DNA of 64,000 nucleotides. It comes from Erpobdella octoculata. Taxonomy: Eukaryota > Annelida > Clitellata > Hirudinida > Erpobdellidae. Made by a program: the position numbers and the translations under genes. Under the pieces are notes generated by a model. That model ran no database searches. It had not been told where the DNA came from and was given only the letters and a program-made list of their open reading frames with translations. The DNA lies in the NCBI GenBank assembly GCA_963978895.1, contig OZ022240.1, positions 18,939,983 to 19,003,982 on the forward strand, read 5' to 3'. Below, piece after piece: positions 55,401 to 64,000 of the stretch (positions are counted from its first letter, which is position 1; the number at the start of each line of letters is the position of its first letter).

Positions 55401-56180
55401 GCGGTGACTGGCGATGATATCCTTTCTGGAGTTCCGCAGGGCTCTGTTCTCGGTCCGCTGCTGTTCTTGCTTTATATTGCTGAGGTGGAGGGTCTTGTCG
55501 TTCAATGTGGTTTGGCTAGCCTCCAATATGCGGATGATATTCAATTATATGGACATTGCAAGCCAAAGGATATTTCATCTCTTTTCCTGATGATAGAAGG
55601 CTGTTTTTCCAGTATTGCTGACTGGACGACGTCAAATAGGCTACTACTAAACTCGGGAAAGACTGAGCTGATGTGGCTTGGATCGGACCGTGCGCTGCGT
55701 TCAGTGCCACCCGCATCGCTGCGGCTTGCTGGTGCGGAAATTCGCCCGTCAAAGATAGTCAAAAGTCTCTGTGTTTACCTTGACCCAACCTTGTCTATGG
55801 GTTCGCACGTCAACAGGACATCTGCCCGCTGCTATGCGGTTATGCGGGTTCTCAGGCAAATTAGACCTTTTGTTCCGCGAGAAATACAGTTCAAAGAAGA
55901 TCATCTCTCTCTGATCAGCTGATCTTCCTACTCTCATCATCCCCAGATCCCGTCTCACAAAGTTCGGGGACCGATCCTTCCATGTTGCTGGACCAGTCAT
56001 TTGAAACGCTCTTCCACCGGGAGTCAGAGCATTCGACCTACAACAACTTTTCCACATCCCTGAGAACTCACCTCACTCACCTATCCTTTAATACGACAAT
56101 TTAAACATTTACCATTTGTGCGACTGTTTTTGCTTGCTGACTTGGTTGAGTGCTTTTTATAATCTTTTGTCTGATTTTAA
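52441..56180 (+). pseudogene. CR1/L2-type LINE, nearly complete but broken
   Basis: Endonuclease starts about 52441 (ELLEFKQSL; VKFGCLNIRSLGNKLEPIND; ALTET) and shifts frame around 52790. It continues to GFSDHQLLCWKVAF near 53090 and breaks at 53280. After the insertion come HSRSWFDAECWRLRQRLF (54410), SLDPIPTWFLKRLLP (54830) and SSYRPISNL (55010). Reverse transcriptase proper is 55095-55922 with LLLLDMSTAFDTVDHDLLL, SGVPQGSVLGPLLFLLY, QYADDIQLY and SNRLLLNSGKTELMW. The C-terminus (AGPVIWNALPPGVRAFDL) follows in another frame to about 56180. The motifs fit CR1/L2. At least five shifts plus two insertions make it inactive. Confidence 0.85.
53281..54324. mobile_element. Foldback element with GTTCGCCCC repeats
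   Basis: Splits the LINE endonuclease linker. The left arm (53281-53545) consists of diverged units ggaaagttcgcccccg and ggttttttcgccccc. The right arm (about 54000-54324) carries the inverse units (ggggcgaaaaaccgggagc, gggggcgaactttccc). Outer ends GGAAAGT / ACTTTCC. About 450 bp of unique AT-rich DNA lies between. No target duplication was found. Confidence 0.7.
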
Positions 56181-56450
56181 AGTTTTTTAAAAATTGGAAA
56201 ATAAATAATTAGTGCTATGCTATTGCTAAGAGCCGTTGTCCGTATTTGAAGTGTAGAAAACAATGGGCATACAGGTAAATTGCACTGCCCATCTTGCTGC
56301 TGTATGTTTTTCGCTCTTTTGATTATTATGTGTGGTGTGCTGAAAGCCGATTGTTCAATACCGGTTCCGGCACCCTTCGTACCGGCGGAACCGGTATTTG
56401 CCGGTATTGCCAAAAACCGGCCGGTATACCGGCATACCGGCACAGCTCTA

Positions 56451-57133
56451 ATTGTTATTATTATAATCAAATTGTGATTACAGATTGTCTTGAGTGCAAA
56501 CAATTTAATTAAAATGCCCTTTTCACATTAATATGTTCAGACACGCAAACATAAAAGAATTTATGGAAAAAAAAATTTTTTGAAAGCCAAAATGTAGAAT
56601 TTTCAGCTTTTGAAAATTTCACCCGATTTAACGTTTTTCGAATAATAAGCCGAATTAAAAGCCGGAATTTTCAGTGACCAAACTTCATAGGATGAAAATT
56701 TAGATAATTTTTGACAAGTATCTGAATTTAGTTCTGTAGCTCAACATCTAACAGTGTACTGAATTAAAATGTTAACTAAGGTGATTTCATTGCTTTGCTG
56801 TAATAACTTTTAAACTAATTGAAAGTTAGTGTTCACATTTTATATTTTTTAATGCAGCTTCTCCTGAACAAGTATTTAAAGTTTGAATTTTGTAGTTGAA
56901 TGACTAGTAAATTAAAGCTTTTTTGTTTAAGGTATAAATTATAAATGTTAATAAAAAAAAAATTTTTCAGAGTGTTAAGCTATCCATCAAATTAAATAAT
57001 TTGTACTAAAAATGATAGATCAATTTTATCTATTTAAAGAGATATTAGAAGAAATTCCTGTAAAAATTTATTTGAAAATTTAAAAATTGTAGCGCACAAA
57101 TGTCTCACATTCTAAGAATATAAAAATAGAAAA
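56451..57133. other. No gene recognised
   Basis: AT-rich. A small palindromic region at 56570-56670 (gaaaatttcacccgattt; aagccgaattaaaagccgg) may be repeat debris. Confidence 0.3.
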
Positions 57134-58598
57134 TTAAAAGAAAAAATATTCCAATAAAATTATGAAAAATTTATAATTAATTAAGATTTTGGAGGGAACA
57201 CACATCTGTCTATTTATAAACATTATGTTAATAATGGCTTCTGATTTGTTATAACTGAACTGATTTGGTTCTCTTTTTCTCGGATACTTGCTCAACTCGA
57301 CAGCGACCCGTTCCTGGTCTGTTCCAGCCTCGTCCAGCCTGTCGGTGTGTAGCCTGACTGAAACTTGTTCGAAAGCTGGGTTGTCTGTAATATCGTTAAT
57401 GTATATAAAAAAAAAGTATTGGTCCCAGGACGCTACCCTGTGGAACACCGCTAGTAACTTCTCTTGGGCCAGAGTGATGACCCTTAATGCGAACAAACTG
57501 TGTGCGGGCACTCAGAAAATCGATAATCCACGCCAACAAATCACCAGATATTCCATATCCTTTCAGTTTTGTCATCAGCTTTGTGTGTGAAACAGAATCA
57601 AATGCTTTCTGAAAATCAAAATAAATTATGTTAGTACGTTCACAATTCTCTAGAGACGATGACCAATCATACACGCATTCAAGCAGGTTTGTACAGGTAG
57701 ATTTGTGCCTTAGAAATCCATGCTGGTGATGGGAAATGAGGTTGTGCGTGGACAAGTAAGTCAAAATGTCCTTGGTGATTACCTTTTCCATGACACGACA
57801 ACAGGTACTTGTAAGTGAGATTGGCCTATAGTTAGAAGGGCAACTTGTCGGGCCCTTTTTATGAATTGGAGAGATGCAAGCAATTTTCCAATTTGTTGGC
57901 AACCTGCGCATCTTAAGAGACACATCAAAAATTTCCAAGATGTTTTGTAGAGATCAAATTTTGTTCTGTGTAAGACTGGGTCATTTTTACAGCTGCTGCA
58001 CATAACTTTGTGAATTTTTTATATCTGTCTTTGTCTATCTGTTACTGGGTAAATCGGTATTTCTTCCAAAAATTTAGTTTAGCCTTATACAGTTGGCGAA
58101 GCGCTTTTGATGTTCTGCCTGGTAATTTCGGAGAGTTGTGTCGCATAGCGGACAGGGACAAAAGTTTCTATAGCAATACTTAGATAATGATTGAAAACAT
58201 TCCAGCAGCTCTCCACGTCAAAGCAATAATGAAAGGGAGAATAGCCCATTTAATATTGAGTAGAAAGTGTTTATTTCCTGAAAATCTGCTTTCTTGAAAC
58301 AGTAGAAACTATATGGTGTTTTTTCATGAAGAATTGGGATTGAGTCATTTATTTCAAACGTAATCAGATTGTGGTCGCTAGTAGCAATTGGGCATGAGAT
58401 ATCCATCCTTGCAAGAAGCCCTGGGTCATTTGAGAAAATCAAATCCAGAATATTACTGCCACGGATAGGTTGCTGCACAAATTGATGAAGCCCAAGATCG
58501 TTAAAAAAGTTCATGAATGATGTGTAGATTTCTCCATTGGAATGAGAGTGCTGTAGCCAGTTGATGCCGGGCAGATTAAAATTGCCCATCAAACACAA
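57134..58598 (-). pseudogene. LINE remnant related to the 13.5-16.3 kb LINE
   Basis: Minus strand: endonuclease end (GNFNLPGINWLQHSHSNGE, QQPIRGSNILDLIFSNDP, TSDHNLITFEI) at 58598-58218. After a gap, reverse transcriptase 57938-57396 (KKGPTSCPSNYRPISLT, FDFQKAFDSVSHTKL, SGVPQGSVLG) and then YINDITDNPAFEQVSVRLHT, where the catalytic FADD block is deleted. Both parts match the plus-strand LINE at 13485-16304 motif for motif. Inactive. Confidence 0.8.
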
Positions 58599-59948
58599 TA
58601 TCTATAACCTACTATCGCCCAACGCTTTAATCTTCCAAAAGAAACGTTTAGTTCAAAAAATGCTAATATGTACACATTATTAATATTTTTATCATTTTAG
58701 TACATTAGTATACGAGCGTTGTTTTAAACAAAAATATTTTTAATACTTAATATTATTTAATCCTGCCATTAAATCAAGCCTTGCAAAAAACTGGAGATAA
58801 TTCTGGTTTGAACTTAACTCAAACATCCAAGTCCTGGTTCAAAAAATTCTTTAACATCTTTATAAATTTTTTGACCACAGTTGAAAACTTTGACATCAAT
58901 TTAATTTTATTTAATTTGAAGAACTTGTTTATGTAAAGCTGCTGTTACATCAATTTTGTTCAAAACGGTTTTCAAATTGTTAATGTATGTCTATGTTTAG
59001 TTGTATATTTAGCTATTCATTGCAATCTTATGAGGAAAATGAGTATGCCAAAAAATATTTAGAAATATCGTAATAAAATGAAATTTACACATGTTATAGC
59101 TATGTATTTCCAATTATTAACAGAAGAAGAAGTTAATTTGTGCTGCCATTATTTTTAATGTTATTCAAAATATATCTCATGGTCCATTTTCTGCATTTAT
59201 ATCAATACTGTGTAACTTCAAACACCGAGTAAATTTATGAATGACCTTCTACATTAATTAAAGTTATATATGTTATAGAAGAATAGCAAATTCAATTTAA
59301 AAAAACTAAGTTCTCTATCAAACTCAGATGTTGTGGAAAATATTCTTTACGTGACTTACTTTGATACAAAAATCAAGAAAAATGAACTATTGTTAATTAT
59401 TTATATACTTTCCAAATATTCTTTACGAGATTTTTTTATGCATATGTAATTTAATTATATATTCCAAAAAACATGCAAGTAATAAAAAGATTGGAATCAG
59501 GTTGTAAAAAAAGTATAAACTATATAACTATTTTTAATTGTTTTGCTTGTTACAAGTGTATCACAATAACAGAATAATTGACTCAAATCAATAGAAAGGT
59601 CTTATTGAACAATTTATTGCTGAGTAACTCAGTAAATATTTTATTAAGTTACTAGAGATAGTCCGTCAAAAATGACGGAATTTTTTAGATCCCATTATAT
59701 ATTATTCTAGGCATTGTACAATTGTGTAATAACTTTTATTACTCCCTTGTACGCACTTATTTTATTAACTGCTGACTGCTGACCACAGCGGCCACCGCGT
59801 TATGCGAAATTGTTAACATACATACCGACATTGGAAATTATGTATGTAGATTCTCACTTGCTAACATTTCAGCAATCTGGTTGAATTTGTATAGTGAAGC
59901 ATATAATGTTAACAAATTTGATATGGCAATGCTGGTTAAATATTTCAG
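58599..59948. other. Intron end of host gene 3
   Basis: Very AT-rich, no repeats or frames recognised. It ends with branch/acceptor-like gttaaatatttcag at 59948. Confidence 0.4.
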
Positions 59949-62900
59949 TCATTCTTCTGAGATATTTTGGCCCACTGAATCAGCAAGTTAAAGGGCTGGT
60001 GTTCAGTATTGGTGACCCGCATGACCATTACTACAGATGTCTTTATATTTATGAAAATTCTCCCTTTGATCGTGGCTTAGAATTAGTAAAGTTCCAGGTG
60101 AGTCAAGCTCATTTTAACCTTCTAATTTATTGGTTTTAATAAGTATTATTTTCAATCTGCATTTTTGTTTATGTTATTATAAATTGTAGCAATGTTTTGT
60201 AGCTTTTTCAAGGCTTTGGCTACATTGTCATAGACGATTGCATAGATTTCTTAGTTAATTAAATCAAGTAGGCCTAGGTTGCTTTCACTTTATTCTTTAT
60301 TCTTCTGTTCAGCTGTTTAAAAATACTAGGTTATAAATTTGCATTTGCATTTTTCACTAGAATATCTGAACTTGATTAATTTTTTTTAATAAGTTGGGTG
60401 TTTCCAGAACTTCTACTATGTGTTTTTAAGGTTACAAAGGGCATTGCTTATGTACCTAACTTTCAACACTTGGGCTTGAAGAAAACAAATACATTAGTAG
60501 TTCTTAATAATATTGGTAATGCTATAGAGTTCTTCAATGACAATCCTGCCACTGATGATCTTGATATGAGATTCAGAGCAAGAGTAAATATTTTTTTGTT
60601 TGTTTCTTTGTAAAGTAATGTTTTATGTAAATTATCAATCATTTATACATTTTTATGAAATGTGTCAAAAACAATTAAAATATATAATTCTAACTTTTTG
60701 AGAGACTGAACAACTAAGTTGACTAACTTCAAACTTGTGTTCATTAGAGTCATTCAAGGCTAACTGATCAGTTATAGCTGATGCCATCTTAAAGGCCTAT
60801 TTACAGTAATGCATATTTAATAATTTAATAAAACAAACAGAAGCATAGTTTTAGCAAAATCAGGGGCTTCTATCCATGTACCGGTTGCAGCAGCTTTGCC
60901 TGGCAAAAAAGGGGGTAAAGAAAAAAAGGGGGAGAGGTAAGAAAAGATTAAAAAATCCAACTTCCATATATTTTCATGCATATGAATTACAGTTGAAGGA
61001 AAAACTGAAAAACGTGAGGCTTTTCAATATTAACCCAAGATTCTTTAATTAACATTTGATGATAGTTTTATCTCATCTTATCCGGGATGACTAATTTGAT
61101 ACGTTTTGCAATGTGACTACCTACATTTGTGGATGGAACTAACTTTTCACGGACACCTTTGGATGCTGATACGAAAGTGAACCTGACAGGACTTTCTTTT
61201 TTATTTTGTTTTTCTTATCATTTATTTAAAACACAATATTCTGTGAAAAAACAAAGTAAAGTGGCTGTGTTCAATCAAATTAGTTGAGCAGAATAATGTA
61301 CAGTGGCAAAATCATTAAGAGATTAACTACCTTCTCAGCGCCGCTAAAAAAAACAAAAAGGTCAAGGACTTTATTTCAACGAAACCTTGAGGGCAAAATG
61401 TTTAAAGGCACATATTCCATAATTCTATCTAAATAATAATAAACTTTTTTCTACTAAAATAGCTGACGACCAACAGGAGAGGTAGTCTTATGTATTGTAC
61501 AAAGGTGCTTATTTATTTATCTATATATATATAAAAACATGAAAGCCAATGCATGATTGCTGAACCTCTACAATTGGTATTAGGAACTGATAAATTTGAA
61601 AACAGTCTCTCACGGGCTAATAGGTGCCCTTATGACCTGAGTGAAGTTATATTTTAGCAACACTCTTTTACTTAGCTCAGTGGTTTTTTTATTAACTTTA
61701 GTCATTATCATAATTGGTAATAGAATAATTATAATTGTTTTGCAAAGTTTTATTTAATTATTTATAATGTGTCAAAATATCAAACGCGTCACTATTTACA
61801 AATAAGACACATAATTTGGTGACTCTGGTCCGCTTACTACGACTGAGCTCAATTATGAGCAATGCCAAAGGCTGTAATAATTTATTTAGTTGAGTGCAAC
61901 TGTCATTAAATCACTTAACTTGAAGGATCAGATGAATTGTGGAAAAATATGACTCCCTGTTAATGAATGAATGAAAAAATTGACTTAAAATTGTATTTGT
62001 TGATAGTCGATATTTTTATTAATAGCGTGTCTGTGTGGCTTTTGGTTTTGTTTCAATGTTGTGATAATGATCAATTGACCCATCTTTATTTTATTTATCT
62101 TTTCATCATGCCAATATGTTTTGTGAGTAATAATTTGCTTCATTTTCTTCCATACCACTGAGGTTTTGTTTATTTTTATTGTTTTTCTTTTTTGTTGTTG
62201 TAAAAGTGAAGTTTTTTGTATTTGAGTTCAATAACATTATTTTATAACTGAAGATTATTATGTTTTTTAAATCACATGTAAACATATTTATTTATGAACT
62301 GTTTTAATTGGTTAATAGTGCAGAGAGTTGTTATTGGAGCATATACTTAACAACTGGGAAGGAAATCAGAATGAACTCATGCAAAAAGAAATGATTAAAC
62401 TCGTTCACATAACATTATCAAATCCTTGGGAGGTTGATCCAGAATTTGTAGTTAGATTTCTACCTTTCCATGAACTCGTAGATGCAGCACAAATGTGGAG
62501 TCTAAACGGTAGCTATCCAGAAAAGAGCGAAATGTTAAAGTATTTAATTTTATTTTCAGCATAATTTTGATTGTTAAATAATTTTTAAAATGAAATTTTA
62601 TACTATAACCATTAAATGTTCAAAATATTTTTTTTAAACTTTGATAAAGTAGCACGGGGCTACCATAGCTGCTCCAGGAACACCTTGTACATATAGAAAG
62701 TTAGGACAGTGTCATTCATGATGTTACGACAGATTAGAGCCGTTGCAGCATACCTTCTTGCGTTCGCAACCAAAACACTTGTTACCACTTTCGTTATTTC
62801 CAAGCTCAAGTATTGCAACTCAGCTTTAGTCGGGCTACCCAAAACTCTAACACATCTGCTACAATCAATGTAGTCGCCAGGCTTGTTAGGAAAAGGTACA

Positions 62901-63943
62901 AACACGATCACATTACTCATATCCTTAAGGATCTCCACGGGTTAAGAATCGAACACAGGATCGAGTTCAAATTGGCACTACTGGTTTTTAAGTGTCTCAG
63001 AAAGATGGCTCCTCCGTACCTTGCATAAAATATTCTACGCCTCCATGATATGCCCGAATCGAAAACAACTCAGATCTTCCTCTTCGTCACTTCTCCTCGG
63101 TAACGGCCAGGTGACTTAAAGGTGCCGGAGATAGATTGTTTGCGGTCAATGGGCCTAGAATCTGGAACCAACTCTCGCCAGAGGTCACCTCCACAGTCAC
63201 AATCCAAGGCTTAAGAAAGACTCTAAAGACGTACTTGTTTGGTGGCCTTGAGGTTCATTGATGGACTTAAGCCACCCCTAGAAAGATCTACCAACATTCA
63301 TTCATTCATTTATTCATTCATTCATTCATTCATTCATTCATTCATTCATTCATTCATACTTGCTAATTGCACCTTTTGTCCAATATCTGAAATGTGTCAA
63401 ATTTTAAGAAATCTAGCCATAAAACTGATTCGTGTTTCAACTAATGCAAGAAACATAGAATTCTTAGCTATATTCTAAGCAATCATAAGTCAAGTACATT
63501 CACCCTTTTTGAGATAATTTGGAGGATTTCGCAACTATTTTTGGTTCTTTTTGTCCTACTTAGAGTAATTTTCATTAGAAAACTAAATAAAATCTTACCA
63601 AAAGAACAAAGAAATTACTATTTGTGCCAAGTTATTTAACTAGCCATGGCGTTACACAATGGTAATCCCTAAGCTGATTTATTGTTTATTTAATGATGAA
63701 AAGAGGTTTAGGATGGAATTAATTTGAGTATTTCTGATTGATACAAAATAGGAATGGAGAAACCTGTAGAGATAAAGTTAGTTAAGAAAAGGTCTGAGGT
63801 AGTGCAATGAAGCAAGATGATTTGTTTGTTTTATGTCACTCTGATGTATACTTATAAAATTAAATTTCAGATACTTAACAGAGATCTTGTCTTTTGTTTT
63901 GTATTCTGGATACATCAGTTACAATGATAGTAGCGATGAAAGG
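59949..63943 (+). CDS. Host gene 3, four consecutive exons (unknown family)
   Basis: Exons: 59949-60097 (VKGLVFSIGDPHDHYYRCLY), 60431-60583 (VTKGIAYVPNFQHLGLKKTN), 62319-62539 (CRELLLEHILNNWEGNQNEL ... HELVDAAQMWSLNG) and 63871-63943 (YLTEILSFVLYSGYISYNDS). Each has a good acceptor (tttcag, tttttaag, gttaatag, aatttcag) and donor (cag|gtgagt, aga|gtaaat, aaa|gtattt, agg|gtatga). Phases 0, 0 and 2 all match and no stop arises at the joins. The spliced protein segment is about 200 residues, soluble, mixed alpha/beta, with no signal or membrane stretch. I do not recognise it. The gene continues beyond the window. Confidence 0.65.
60584..62318. other. Intron of host gene 3
   Basis: At 61520 the sequence A|TCTATATATATATAAAAAC resembles a Helitron 5' end, but no matching 3' end was found. 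Otherwise nothing recognised. The 64-codon frame at 61967 is unsupported. Confidence 0.45.
62645..63356 (+). pseudogene. CR1/L2-type LINE 3' end with (TTCA)n tail
   Basis: Plus-strand frames: LVTTFVISKLKYCNSALVGL (62780), then HDHITHILKDLHGLRIEHRI and FKCLRKMAPPYLA, then LEPTLARGHLHS-like C-terminal remains. These are the C-terminal motifs of CR1/L2 ORF2 (..HLDYCNSL..GLP, HITP.L..LHWLP, AP.YL). It ends in about fifteen copies of ATTC/TTCA at 63293-63356. It lies in the intron between the last two exons of host gene 3. Confidence 0.8.
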
Positions 63944-64000
63944 GTATGATCTTTGTTTGTTTGCATAATTGATATTATTTGGTTGGTACTATTCGTTGTT

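Larger units (their letters stand above)
51909..56450. mobile_element. hAT-like inverted-repeat element holding a LINE
   Basis: Ends TAGGGCTGTGCCGGTAT and (inverted) TAGAGCTGTGCCGGTAT, with dense ccggta subterminal repeats (51918-51980 and 56360-56445). Flanking 8-mers attattat (51901-51908) and attgttat (56451-56458) differ at one base, a probable target duplication. Most of the interior is a CR1/L2 LINE inserted later. No transposase found. Confidence 0.7.

Noticed and set aside
61967..62161. 64-codon hydrophobic frame in the last introns of host gene 3
   Set aside because: AT-rich chance frame, no splice sites or homology seen.
63239..63478. Frame with repeated SFIHSFIHSFIHS
   Set aside because: Translation of the (TTCA)n LINE tail.

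Overview
The window is a stretch of AT-rich animal (metazoan, probably invertebrate) nuclear DNA. Evidence for this is the GT-AG spliced host exons with matching phases, long (AT)n microsatellites, and a dense load of animal-type mobile elements: hAT, piggyBac, Helitron, Ty3/Gypsy, RTE and CR1/L2/Jockey-like LINEs, and foldback elements. I cannot name the species. No bacterial-style operons, CRISPR arrays or rRNA genes are visible.

Layout. 0-4 kb: the end of a non-autonomous hAT copy, then a decayed copy of a large uncharacterised invertebrate protein family (TGCDTVS motif). 4.05-10.31 kb: a minus-strand LTR retrotransposon, complete at both ends (5-bp target duplication AAGTG, two LTRs, primer site, polypurine tract). 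Behind gag and protease it carries a captured host-gene cDNA (the RRM half of a SCAF4/SCAF8-like RNA-processing factor) where reverse transcriptase and integrase should be. This is the most striking object here. 10.3-12.8 kb: Helitron ends and unassigned DNA. 12.8-16.5 kb: a nearly full-length, broken LINE. 16.5-20.4 kb: a minus-strand RTE LINE split by a 1,559-bp hAT element with an 8-bp duplication. 20.4-21.0 kb: a CR1/L2-type LINE piece. 21.1-27.3 kb: a Ty3/Gypsy element with one uninterrupted gag-pol frame, near-identical LTRs and a Helitron inside its 3' LTR.

27.6-28.8 kb and 39.0-39.8 kb each hold the last exons of a small host gene of unknown function. The space between them is filled with a hAT inserted at the very tip of another terminal-inverted-repeat element, two hammerhead-like ribozyme motifs, LINE, Helitron, hAT and piggyBac debris, and microsatellites. 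A third host gene, unrecognised but with five phase-compatible exons, runs from about 41.9 kb off the right edge. Its first large intron (42.1-59.9 kb) contains a second RTE copy, a foldback element, Gypsy remains with integrase ahead of reverse transcriptase, a second copy of the composite Helitron, a 4.5-kb hAT-like element holding a CR1/L2 LINE (itself split by another foldback element), and a further LINE remnant.

The mobile elements do not form a pathway. Their nesting gives relative ages: RTE before the hAT that splits it, Gypsy before its Helitron, and the outer inverted-repeat element before the hAT at its tip. Host coding sequence is confined to short exons between them.
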